From: Palsa-1392 sp036493915
GTDB lineage: Bacteria; Verrucomicrobiota; Verrucomicrobiia; Chthoniobacterales; UBA10450
DNA: 25,374 nt
Reading direction: 5' to 3'
Assembly (NCBI GenBank): GCA_036493915.1
Contig: DASXPA010000055.1
Coordinates: 1 to 25,374, forward strand
Positions 7,852 through 14,869 of the stretch are shown here, piece after piece (the first letter of the stretch is position 1; each line of letters begins with the position of its first letter). Made by a program: the position numbers and the translations under genes. The notes under the pieces were generated by a model, which worked only from the letters and a program-made list of their open reading frames with translations, did no database searches and was not told the origin of the DNA.

Positions 7852-9016
7852 ATGAAATCACCCCTCCACATCATTCCGTTCTCGATCCAGATAGAGGCAG
7901 AGATCCTGTCTGACCTCCGAGAGCGCATCCGCAATACGCGCTGGCCGGATCAGGCACCTGGCAGTGCCTGGAAGCAGGGGCCGATCTTAATTACCTTAGA
8001 CAGTTGCCTGGGTATTGGGCCGACGATTTCGATTGGCTCGCACAAGAGCGCGAGCTGAATGCGGCTAAGCAGTTCCTCGCCGAACTCGACGGCGTCCACA
8101 TCCACTTCGTCCATGAGCGGGCCAGGCACGGGGACGGCATTCCGCTGATCCTGACCCATGGCTGGCCTAGCACGTCCGTCGAGCTGCTTCCGCTCATGCC
8201 GTTCCTGAACGATCCAAGCGCCCACGGCATTGACGGCCCCGCCTTTGACGTTGTCATCCCTTCGCTGCCCGGTTACGGCTTCTCTGAGCGGCCTACTCAG
8301 ATGGGGGTGACCTATCAGCACGTCGCCGGGCTGTGGCATCGCCTCATGCGTGGCTTGGGTTACGAGCGCTACGGCGCTCACGGTGGAGATTTCGGGGGCG
8401 GGTTGCCACGTTCATGGCAATCAACGATCCCGAGCCAATGATTGGCGTCCACCTGAGTAATCTGGAGATTACTCGTTATGCTGGACCTGGGGCACGGTTA
8501 CTGTCCGCAGCGGAGAGAACCTATCGCGAGTGCAACGCGGAATTCTGGCAAGAGGAATTTGGTTACAAGGCAATCCAATCCACGAAGCCCCAGACGCTCG
8601 GATATGGGTTGAACGACTCGCCGGCCGGGCTCGCCGCATGGATTCTGGAAAAGTGGCGCGCCTGGGCCGACTCCCGCGATAATCTCGATGAGCGCTTCTC
8701 CCGCGAGTTCTTGTTGACCACGGTAACGCTTTTATTGGGTCACCCAGCCGATCACATCCTCGATTTGGGACTACTTCGACAACGACAACCGGCGATTCCG
8801 AGTCACGCTTGGACCAGAGGAGTTCGTCAACGTGCCAACTGGGATCGCTGTCTTCGCCAATACGTTTGTCGATGAGGGATCACCTCCCGTGAGTGGGTCG
8901 AACGCCTATACAACGTGCGCCGTTGGACCCCGATGCCGAGCGGCGGGCACTTCGCCCCAGCCGAGGAGCCCGAGCTGCTCGACTGCGATATCGCGGCGTT
9001 CTTCGCCGGTTTATGA
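7852..9016 (+). pseudogene. Cassette 3: epoxide hydrolase (alpha/beta fold), multiply frameshifted
   Basis: An epoxide hydrolase of the EHN/juvenile-hormone type, which would open epoxides with water, can be reconstructed over about 385 codons from at least four frames. From ATG 7852: FSIQIEAEILSDLRERIRNT then a shift near 7970; PGYWADDFDWLAQERELN with the oxyanion motif HGWPST and LPGYGFSE up to the nucleophile motif GGDFGG near 8385, where the frame shifts again; VATFMAINDPEPMIGVHLSN to RDNLDERFSREFLLTTVTL; a shift near 8730 to WDYFDNDNRRFRVTLGPEEF and VFANTFVDEG; a last shift near 8885 to REWVERLYNVRRWTPMPSGG, HFAPAEEPELL and a stop at 9014-9016, 20 bases before the attC. Nucleophile Asp and the GGHF catalytic His are both still encoded, but in different frames. 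This many shifts makes it a pseudogene unless base calling failed here. Confidence 0.88.
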
Positions 9017-9036
9017 GCCTGCACGCGGACAAGTCT

Positions 9037-9163
9037 GCCTAACCGTGCGCTGCAGCCAACAGCCCAATCGGCGTTGTTCCTCCAGGTCCATTTTAGCAGG
9101 TGTGCTTGTAAGAGCTGCCACTTGCGTTCTCCTGAGCCGTGGCCGAGCTTGAGTTCGTTAGGC
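9037..9163 (+). other. attC site 3 (127 bp)
   Basis: Left core GCCTAAC (9037-9043) and right core GTTAGGC (9157-9163) are perfect complements. The inner arms (GCTGCAGCCAACAGC on the left; the complement of GCTCGGCCACGGC on the right) pair with two or three mismatched or unpaired bases. The next gene's ATG lies only three bases after the site, at 9166. Confidence 0.85.
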
Positions 9164-9165
9164 AT

Positions 9166-9930
9166 ATGCCAATGCGATTGCCGGCTGCTCAGGACTACAC
9201 TGGTCGCGTCGCGATCGTCACCGGCGCAGCGCGCGGCCTAGGCCGTGCCGTGGCAGAACGGCTGCATGAACGTGGTGCCTCTGTTGCCATCAACGTTCGA
9301 AATGCAGAGCGCGCGGAGCGCGTCGCGAGGGAGATCGGCGAACGGGCTTTCGCCGTCCCGGGAGACGTCGCTGCTCCCGACGCGCCGGAGGATATTGTGC
9401 GGCGCACCCTCGAGCGATTTAATCGCATTGATGTCCTGATCAATAACGCGGCGCTGCCTCTCACCACGCGCTTCGAGGCAATTACGGCCGAGGAATGGCG
9501 CCGCGCCCTTGAGGTTAATCTCACCGCGCCGTTCCTGCTCATCAAAGCCGCTCTGCCGGCAATGAAGGCGCAAGGATACGGACGCGTGGTGAATATCTCG
9601 TCCACGGCCGGACGCATCGTGAGCACTCTCGGTGGCGCCCACTACACGACTTCTAAGACAGGGCTCCTGGGCCTCACACGTGCGGCGGCAAAGGAACTGG
9701 GCGCATGCGGCATCACGGTGAATGCCGTGTGCCCGGGAATGATCGATACCGAACTCACCCGTGAAAGCGCCGCACCGGAAATCTTGGAACGCCTGGCCCG
9801 AAGTTATCCCGTCCCCCGGCTCGGGACATCTCTCGAGGTCGCTGAGTTGATCTGTTTTGTCGCATCAGAGATTGCTGGCTACATCACCGGTGCGTCATTG
9901 GATATCAATGGTGGCGACCTCATGATGTAG
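9166..9930 (+). CDS. Cassette 4, gene 1: short-chain dehydrogenase/reductase (FabG-like)
   Basis: Cytoplasmic NAD(P)-dependent oxidoreductase of 254 residues, a normal length for classical SDRs. The Rossmann motif is TGAARGLG (Thr19 on), followed by NNAA (about 93-96) and the catalytic Ser145/146 (NISSTAG), Tyr160 and Lys164 (YTTSK); CPGMIDTELT follows as usual. A GTG at 9139 extends the frame, but it lies inside attC; in a cassette the start must follow the recombination core, so ATG 9166 (or 9172) is chosen. No Shine-Dalgarno is possible there beyond attC sequence. The last codons overlap the ribosome site of the transporter gene eight bases downstream, so the two are probably one unit. Beta-ketoacyl-ACP reductase is a generic label only; pairing with a carboxylate transporter suggests oxidation or reduction of an imported hydroxy- or keto-acid, which is inference. 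Confidence 0.88.
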   Translation: MPMRLPAAQDYTGRVAIVTGAARGLGRAVAERLHERGASVAINVRNAERAERVAREIGERAFAVPGDVAAPDAPEDIVRRTLERFNRIDVLINNAALPLTTRFEAITAEEWRRALEVNLTAPFLLIKAALPAMKAQGYGRVVNISSTAGRIVSTLGGAHYTTSKTGLLGLTRAAAKELGACGITVNAVCPGMIDTELTRESAAPEILERLARSYPVPRLGTSLEVAELICFVASEIAGYITGASLDINGGDLMM

Positions 9931-9937
9931 GAATCTC

Positions 9938-11230
9938 ATGAAAGAAAGCACGCAGGTTCTCTTGGGCCTCGGCGTCGGCCTTGCCGGCGGCATCGCAATT
10001 GCAGCCACGCACAACCCTTCGCTGCTCAGCGCCGCCGATGCCGTCGCACCAGTGGGAACACTTTGGGTGAACGCGATCCGGATGACGGTGATTCCGCTGG
10101 TTGTCTCCCTTGTCATCACCGGCGTGGCATCCGCTTCCGACGTCAAGGCAGTCGGACGACTTGGCGGCCGAACGCTCGCCGTCTTCATCGGCATGCTCGC
10201 GGTGACCACGCTTATCATGATTCCGCTCGCGATTGCTCTCTTCGCGTGGCTGCCGCACCTGATTGCCGTCAGGCCTTCGCTTCCACCGGGTGCAGCGGAA
10301 GCGGCGCAGTCGCTGACATCGGGCGCCCCGAGCGTCGGTTTTGCGAGCTGGCTGACATCGCTGATTCCTACCAACCCCGTGAACGCGGCGGCCAACGGGG
10401 CGATGTTGCCGCTGATCCTCTTCACGCTTTTGTTCGCGCTAGCGATCGCGAAGTGCCCCACCGTCACGCGAACGACGCTGCTCGGATTCTTCAATGCCGT
10501 CACCCAGGCGATGCTCGTGTTGGTGCGATGGGTCGTGCGTCTGGCCCCAATCGGCATTTTTGGTCTCATGCTTCCGCTCGGCGCGCACGGCGGTGTGGGA
10601 CTCGCGGGCGCTGTCGGGTTCTATGTAATCGCGTATTCGGCGGCGAGCGTGCTCTTCGTCTTGTTGTTATACCCGGCGCTTGCGGTCGTGGCGCGAGTGC
10701 CGGTGAGGGTATTCGCGCGGGCCGCCCTTCCGGCTCAGCTGATCGCTTTCTCGTCCAGCTCTTCGATCGCGTCGCTGCCTGCGCTCGTGGAAGGAGCGGA
10801 GGAAGGACTAAAGCTGCCGAAGGAAGTCACTGGATTTGTGCTCCCGCTGGCCGTCTCAATGTTCAAATTCGCCGGACCGGTGGCGTGGCCGATCGGTTCA
10901 CTCTTTGTCGCCTGGTTCTATGGAGTGGAACTGCACACGCCGCAATACCTCACGATTGCGTTTGCTGCGATCTTTCTCGGATTCGCAGCGCCGGGAGTGC
11001 CGCGTGGCGCGTTTCTGATGCTCGCGCCACTCTTCCTGGCGATCGGACTTCCCTTGGAAGGCATCGGCATCCTGATTGCTGTCGATGCGATCCCGGATCT
11101 CTTTGCCACCGTCACGAACGCGACGGGCGATCTGGCGGCGACGGCACTGGTAGCGCGATTTTCATTGTCAACGCATGGACTCGCCATGCCGACAGCGATC
11201 GCGGCAGGCCGGGAGCTCAAGTCTAACTGA
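9938..11230 (+). CDS. Cassette 4, gene 2: dicarboxylate/amino acid:cation symporter (DAACS/SDF family)
   Basis: Inner-membrane secondary transporter of 430 residues, a normal size for the GltP/DctA/SstT-like family, with about eight hydrophobic segments plus re-entrant loops. Diagnostic features are the serine-rich hairpin tip SSSSSIASLPAL (about 272-283), MFKFAGPV in the seventh helix region (usually a variant of N-M-D-G-T), and DAIPDLFATVTNATGD near the C-terminus, where the family has the substrate- and cation-binding D...R/T...N motif. The NMDGT-type motif is diverged, so the cation or substrate may differ from glutamate or C4-dicarboxylate. The AGGA at 9929-9932, overlapping the TAG of the SDR gene, sits five bases before the ATG. 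It is the longest cassette gene and is intact. After its stop there are 200 bases without a gene before the attC. Confidence 0.88.
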   Translation: MKESTQVLLGLGVGLAGGIAIAATHNPSLLSAADAVAPVGTLWVNAIRMTVIPLVVSLVITGVASASDVKAVGRLGGRTLAVFIGMLAVTTLIMIPLAIALFAWLPHLIAVRPSLPPGAAEAAQSLTSGAPSVGFASWLTSLIPTNPVNAAANGAMLPLILFTLLFALAIAKCPTVTRTTLLGFFNAVTQAMLVLVRWVVRLAPIGIFGLMLPLGAHGGVGLAGAVGFYVIAYSAASVLFVLLLYPALAVVARVPVRVFARAALPAQLIAFSSSSSIASLPALVEGAEEGLKLPKEVTGFVLPLAVSMFKFAGPVAWPIGSLFVAWFYGVELHTPQYLTIAFAAIFLGFAAPGVPRGAFLMLAPLFLAIGLPLEGIGILIAVDAIPDLFATVTNATGDLAATALVARFSLSTHGLAMPTAIAAGRELKSN

Positions 11231-11429
11231 TCGACTGCAGCTGAAGAGAGAAGCGCATGGGTAGGGTGTTGGTTGGCGATGGTGCGGAAATCAGGAGCAG
11301 GTGCGGATTCGAATGGACCTGGGAGCGTGGGGATATTTGTCACCGCCAAACAAGTACGTTTGTTATCGCGGCTGGCGCTCACAGCATGTGTATTTATGTG
11401 CGGCCACTTTAGAAATATCGACCGCGAAA

Positions 11430-11536
11430 GCCTAACCAACCGCTGGCGGTTGTGAAGTCACATTTAATTTTATGAACGAGTTCTCGATGTTTGCCACGCT
11501 CGCCGTTAGCGCTGGCCGATCTTGTTCTGGTTAGGC
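11430..11536 (+). other. attC site 4 (107 bp)
   Basis: GCCTAACCA (11430-11438) and TGGTTAGGC (11528-11536) are perfect nine-base complements. Inner arm pairing is weaker than in site 2, and the left arm can fold on itself (AACCGC TG GCGGTT). The middle (11451-11496) is closely similar to 7731-7777 of site 2, sharing TGTGAAGTC, TTTAATTTT and GTTCTC.ATGTT, so the two sites have a recent common origin. Confidence 0.88.
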
Positions 11537-11542
11537 ATTAGA

Positions 11543-11941
11543 ATGCGCAAACTGATCTCCAGTGGCAGCCCATACGAACCGAAAGTCGGTATTTCACGAG
11601 CGGTGCGTGTGGGCAACATTATTGCCGTCTCTGGCACCGCTCCACTTGGCCCGGATGGACACGCGGTGGGCGTCGGAGATCCCGCAGCCCAGGCGCGGCG
11701 ATGCCTTGAGATAATTGCCGCCGCTTTAGAAAAGGCCGGTGCCTCGCTCCGAGAGGTCGTTCGCACTCGCGCACTTCTGCTGCGCATTGAGGATTGGCAT
11801 GCGGTGGCCGCCGTGCACGGCGAGTTCTTTGGCGAGATTCGGCCCGCAAACACGATTATGCAGGTGTCACGGTTTATTGATCCCGATTGGCTTGTTGAGT
11901 TCGAAGCTGATGCTGTTGTGGATGGTGACCAAAACGCCTAA
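11543..11941 (+). CDS. Cassette 5: RidA/YjgF-family protein
   Basis: A 132-residue cytoplasmic protein of the Rid (YjgF/YER057c/UK114) superfamily, which forms trimers; archetypal RidA hydrolyses reactive enamine/imine intermediates from PLP enzymes. Family landmarks: VRVGNIIAVSGTAPLGPDG, DPAAQARRCLEII, GASLREVVRTRALLLRIEDW, HGEFFGEIRPANT and VEFEADAVV. The archetype has PAR[ST] at the position where this protein has PANT (Asn103), so the arginine that binds the substrate carboxylate is missing; the two C-terminal glutamates (119, 121) remain. It therefore belongs with the Rid subgroups whose activity is not established. The ATG lies six bases after the attC core, and its TAA stop forms part of the next attC left core (GCCTAAC at 11936). 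Compact cassette, intact. Confidence 0.87.
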   Translation: MRKLISSGSPYEPKVGISRAVRVGNIIAVSGTAPLGPDGHAVGVGDPAAQARRCLEIIAAALEKAGASLREVVRTRALLLRIEDWHAVAAVHGEFFGEIRPANTIMQVSRFIDPDWLVEFEADAVVDGDQNA

Positions 11942-12055
11942 CCAGACGATGCAACCACCCGCTGGCCGGCGTACGCACAAGTTTTCCATGACTCAACCTT
12001 CGCCCGCGGCCACGCGCGCCCTCGCCAGCGGCGGCTGATCCTGTTCTCGTTAGGC
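11936..12055 (+). other. attC site 5 (120 bp)
   Basis: Left core GCCTAAC (11936-11942) overlaps the TAA stop of the RidA gene; right core GTTAGGC (12049-12055) follows TTCTC. CCGCTGGC (11959-11966) and GCCAGCGG (12024-12031) form a perfect eight-base arm. This is the last attC in the array. Confidence 0.9.
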
Positions 12056-12058
12056 CCC

Positions 12059-12193
12059 ATGAAAACACGCGCGGATTATGAGGGCGCCATCAAAGTGGTG
12101 GGTTCCGTCATTGATGCTTGGGATCCTTACTGTCTGCTGGAGGGTGGCTCGCCGCCAGATGAACGGACGGACCGCCGTGCATTTAACTTTTGA
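12059..12193 (+). pseudogene. Cassette 6 start: truncated DUF1871-like protein
   Basis: An ATG three bases after the last attC opens a 44-codon frame, TRADYEGAIKVVGSVIDAWD then PYCLLEGGSPPDE, after which it becomes unlike the family (RTDRRAFNF) and stops at 12191-12193. The first 35 residues resemble the N-terminus of small DUF1871-type proteins (I...WDPy.Ll.gGAP.DEf), which normally run to about 80-90 residues. Other frames downstream do not restore the family sequence, so the gene was cut by a deletion or by the edge of the array rather than by a simple shift. No attC follows. The family name is from memory of the motif and is tentative. Confidence 0.55.
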
Positions 12194-12300
12194 GATGATT
12201 GCCAGGCATCCAGGCGTCACAGCTAAACAGGCTCTCATCCCCGTCCTTACTCGTCATCTGCCTTTCGCTTTCCATCGTTTCGGGCTTTCTTTCCGATCTT

Positions 12301-12906
12301 ATGGCAAACCGAAGCAGGAAACCGAAACTGGCGGCCAAACCCAGCGGGCTGCCGGTGCCCCTTTTCCTCACGGCTGCCTTTCTGCTCGGCGTGGGAACCA
12401 CTTGGCTGGTGATGCGTGGGACTTCGCAGGAGCCACCGAAACAGGTGATCGAAAGCTTTCTCCCGCCATCGAGCGCTGGCGCGACGGCTCCTCCGATGTC
12501 GCAGGTCACGCCGTCAGCGTTCGTCGGCCCGCCCGATGTTTCCCAACTTCCAGTAGCCGACGCCGCGCGGACGCTGGGGAACTGGAACTACGATCGGCAA
12601 GACTGGTCGCATGCAATCGAGCATTACGAGCAGGCGATCGCGCGCGGGGCCGATAATCCGGATGTCCGCACCGATCTGGGAAATTGCTTCCGTTTTCTCG
12701 GTCAGCCGCAGAAGGCGCTCGAGCAGTATCAGCTCGCGCAAAAGGAAAACCCGTTGCATGAGAACAGCCTCTTTAATCAGATCAGCCTCTATGCCGATTT
12801 CTTGCATGACAAGGAGCGCGCCGCGGCAACGGCTCGCGATTTTCTGGCGCGTTTTCCGCAAAGTCCGCAAGCGGAGGCGGCGAGGAAAAGGCTGGAGCAA
12901 AAGTAG
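12301..12906 (+). CDS. Membrane-anchored TPR-repeat protein
   Basis: A 201-residue protein starting MANRSRKPKLAAKPSG, one hydrophobic anchor (LPVPLFLTAAFLLGVGTTWL, about 17-38), a Pro/Ala/Ser-rich linker (40-85), then tandem tetratricopeptide helices from about residue 95: ARTLGNWNYDRQDWSHAIEH, PDVRTDLGNCFRFLGQPQKA and a third pair to the C-terminus. The basic N-terminus places the TPRs outside the cytoplasm. The frame is open back to an ATG at 12199, but that extension overlaps the end of the truncated cassette gene and is not protein-like. No ribosome site is obvious. TPR proteins of this kind serve as scaffolds; the partner is unknown. It marks the first ordinary chromosomal gene right of the cassette array. 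Confidence 0.78.
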   Translation: MANRSRKPKLAAKPSGLPVPLFLTAAFLLGVGTTWLVMRGTSQEPPKQVIESFLPPSSAGATAPPMSQVTPSAFVGPPDVSQLPVADAARTLGNWNYDRQDWSHAIEHYEQAIARGADNPDVRTDLGNCFRFLGQPQKALEQYQLAQKENPLHENSLFNQISLYADFLHDKERAAATARDFLARFPQSPQAEAARKRLEQK

Positions 12907-13033
12907 AACGGGAGAAAGCGGGTGAGTCTGGGAGCACCCTTGGTCCTTCAGATCGACCGACCTGTTCGCGCAAATCGATTGTGCCGGTCCTAAGTCCCTT
13001 TAGCGAACCCCTCGGCCGCTTTCTTGGTTTGTC

Positions 13034-13648
13034 CTACTTCACGCCATTCGCCGGGTTCCAAGATCCTTGTAGCTTTCGCACATACAGGATCTGCCCCGTG
13101 TGATAGGCGTTATGGGTGCTGATGTGGGAAATGGTCGGAGCCACCTTGACCAGCTTCTCCTCCGACATTTTCTCCACCTCGGCTTCCAGGCCTTTCATCA
13201 CCCGGTCAAGCCGTTGCACGATGTCGTCCCAATGCGCCGCGTCGAAGTCATTAAAGGTCTCGTTGTTGTCCTTGGGATTCGCGGGTTTTCCTCCGCGCAA
13301 ACGCGCGAGCGCATTCTCGTTCCAGAAGACGAGATGATAAGCGAGCATTCCGACCGAGTGATTGGCGTTGGGGTCGAGCTTGCCCTCGGCATTATGTGGC
13401 ACCCATTTCGCTTGCTCGGCGGTCAACCCGGCCACCGCGGTCTTCATCGGAGTAAACCACTCCGCTTGATCATGAGTGCTATGAAGCTCCGACAACAAGA
13501 GCGACCGCAGAGTAGTCTGTGTCGGCGAGGACGTGGGCGACGTTTCCGCGATGGAGCTCGTGATGCTTCCCGGGACGGCAATGAGGATACTGAGAATAAA
13601 GGATAGACGCATGCGCCGAATCATAGCCATCCCGGACGCGACTGACAT
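13034..13648 (-). CDS. Exported DinB/YfiT-like putative metalloenzyme
   Basis: DinB-like four-helix-bundle protein of 204 residues. Residues about 14-35 (MRLSFILSILIAVPGSITSS) look like a signal peptide, so the mature protein is probably periplasmic, unlike most DinB proteins. Conserved features: ELHSTHDQAEWF at the first helix, a central HSVGMLAYHLVFWNE with candidate metal histidines, and HISTHNAYHTGQILYVRKLQ near the end, where the family has its third metal ligand and the Q-I-x-x-x-R pattern. Several in-frame ATGs (13648, 13630, 13624, 13609) compete; none has a clear ribosome site, and the last would still keep the signal segment. The reaction is unknown; relatives include thiol-dependent transferases. 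Convergent with the TPR gene. Confidence 0.82.
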   Translation of the reverse strand: MSVASGMAMIRRMRLSFILSILIAVPGSITSSIAETSPTSSPTQTTLRSLLLSELHSTHDQAEWFTPMKTAVAGLTAEQAKWVPHNAEGKLDPNANHSVGMLAYHLVFWNENALARLRGGKPANPKDNNETFNDFDAAHWDDIVQRLDRVMKGLEAEVEKMSEEKLVKVAPTISHISTHNAYHTGQILYVRKLQGSWNPANGVK

Positions 13649-14099
13649 GAAAATGTGAGTGCCGAGAGGACGAAAAACCGACCATCGCGGCCGCGGAGGC
13701 TGCGAACTGGCGAGTGAGACCGCACGATCTGAATGGTGAAGGCGTAAATCGACGGCGACCTAAGGTTTCAGCCCACGCATCTTCTACTGCTATCGCCGAA
13801 CTACCGCGGCAGACCGACGCGGTAGCGGACGTCCACAACACCATCCGTGCCGATATTCCTGTTACGCTTGTGACAGATCCAAAGAGCTGAATAAGCCATG
13901 GAGTCGCGATGAAGCTCGCGCCGGAGAAGGCCATCTTTTACCTGGACGCAGGCATCGACCAATCCGGGAAGACATGCTCCAGCGCTCCTCCGGGAGATCA
14001 TCGAGGCAGCTCGCCAGGACTGAAGCGGTCGCGTTTGAATCAGGTTGGCCACGGAGACGTTTTACGATAGGATTCGCTTCCCGATAGAGAAACAACCTC
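13649..14099. other. Gene-free stretch upstream of the DinB-like and lipoprotein genes
   Basis: About 450 bases separating two divergent genes. Short frames exist on both strands (for example minus 13801-14052), but none has a recognisable motif, ribosome site or convincing composition. It should contain the promoters of both neighbours; I could not identify a -35/-10 pair with confidence. It may be a decayed gene. Confidence 0.45.
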
Positions 14100-14456
14100 G
14101 TGAAACACATGCTTCGAATCCCAGCCGCGCTCACTCTCGTCTTCTTCCTCGCGCTCGGGTTCAGCAGTTGTGGGCCGGGGAGCACGAATGAAAAGACCGC
14201 AACAGCGAGCGCCGCCCCACTCAGCCCGCTCGATTTGAAGATCAATGAGTACGAGAAGACGGCGAAAAGGTACGTGCGCCTAGCGAAAAAGCACGACGCC
14301 GGTGACTACAGTGACACGATGCTCTTAATCGACCTGACGGACAAAACGCGGACGGAGGTGATAGAGCTGCAGCGGGAGGCGGCGACGATGACCCCGGCAC
14401 AGGCGCGAAGGGTAGCCGATATTTCGGCTATGACTGCGCCTTACCGGAAGCATTAA
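14100..14456 (+). CDS. Small lipoprotein, function unknown
   Basis: A 118-residue protein beginning with GTG at 14100 (an in-frame ATG follows at 14109). The N-terminus is a lipoprotein signal: basic start, hydrophobic LTLVFFLALG, then lipobox FSSC with the cysteine to be lipidated at residue 24. The mature part is a short, charged helical domain (LDLKINEYEKTAKRYVRLAK, then DKTRTEVIELQREAATMT), with no known motif. GAGA lies about nine bases before the GTG. Probably anchored on the periplasmic face of a membrane. The helix-rich, Lys/Glu-rich mature domain is typical of small envelope lipoproteins, but no function can be assigned. Confidence 0.75.
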   Translation: MKHMLRIPAALTLVFFLALGFSSCGPGSTNEKTATASAAPLSPLDLKINEYEKTAKRYVRLAKKHDAGDYSDTMLLIDLTDKTRTEVIELQREAATMTPAQARRVADISAMTAPYRKH

Positions 14457-14648
14457 ACCCGTCGGGGCATCTACAGATTCAGGCCGCGCTCTTGAAGAGT
14501 ATAGCCAAGAAAATTGGAACCGGTTCATCTTCAAAGAAGGGCATTTGCCGGCCATAGACGACAGGTTTTCTGGCCGCTCTGGGCCGACGCAGGCCCCCAC
14601 AGCCCGTGCAGAATGTCGGAAATCCCCGGAAGTGTCGTCAGGGGCGGC

Positions 14649-14660
14649 TACAAATTTGTA
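14649..14660. repeat. 12-bp palindrome TACAAATTTGTA
   Basis: A perfect 12-base palindrome just upstream of the sigma-factor remnant, extended by near-symmetric GGC/ACC flanks. It could be a regulator-binding site of the gene whose 3' end survives, or part of a dispersed repeat. Only the symmetry is seen. Confidence 0.4.
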
Positions 14661-14671
14661 ACCAAGTCGCT

Positions 14672-14848
14672 TCTCGCACGGAAGAGACGGCGCGAAACCT
14701 AGACCTAACGCCAGCGAATGTGAAAGTGCGCCTGCATCGCGCTCGCGCACTTTTGCGCCAGTCCATCGACAAACGCTTGGATGGCAAGGCGCGCACGCTT
14801 TATCGATTCGACTGGGAACGCTGTGACCGTATTGTCCGTGGGTTTTGA
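14672..14848 (+). pseudogene. 3' remnant of an ECF-type RNA polymerase sigma factor
   Basis: The plus-strand frame ending at TGA 14846-14848 encodes only the C-terminal part of an extracytoplasmic-function sigma factor: a region-4.2 helix-turn-helix (EETARNLDLTPANVKVRLHR, then ARALLRQSID), and the family tail YRFDWERCDRIVRG. The promoter-binding sigma2 domain and the first part of sigma4 are missing; upstream sequence (14457-14671) has no frame that supplies them. The intact gene would be about 180-200 residues. It overlaps no neighbour and points toward the decarboxylase gene. Most likely a deletion remnant. Confidence 0.78.
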
Positions 14849-14869
14849 CGAAGCTCGCAGCCGCCAACA

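Larger units (their letters stand above)
6157..12055 (+). mobile_element. Integron gene-cassette array without a local integrase (CALIN-type)
   Basis: Six GTTAGGC/T boundaries occur at 6156, 6818, 7813, 9157, 11530 and 12049, all in the same orientation; five close a full 107-127 bp attC. They divide the region into five complete cassettes of about 0.66, 1.0, 1.34, 2.37 and 0.52 kb, and a truncated sixth begins after the last one. Every cassette gene is on the plus strand and starts within a few to about 30 bases of the boundary, as in known integrons. The cargo genes are unrelated to one another. No tyrosine-recombinase reading frame exists in the window. Cassette movement would need an IntI in trans or outside the window. 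Confidence 0.85.

Noticed and set aside
10063..11226. 387-codon plus-strand frame inside the symporter gene
   Set aside because: Arg/Cys-rich +1 shadow of the DAACS gene.
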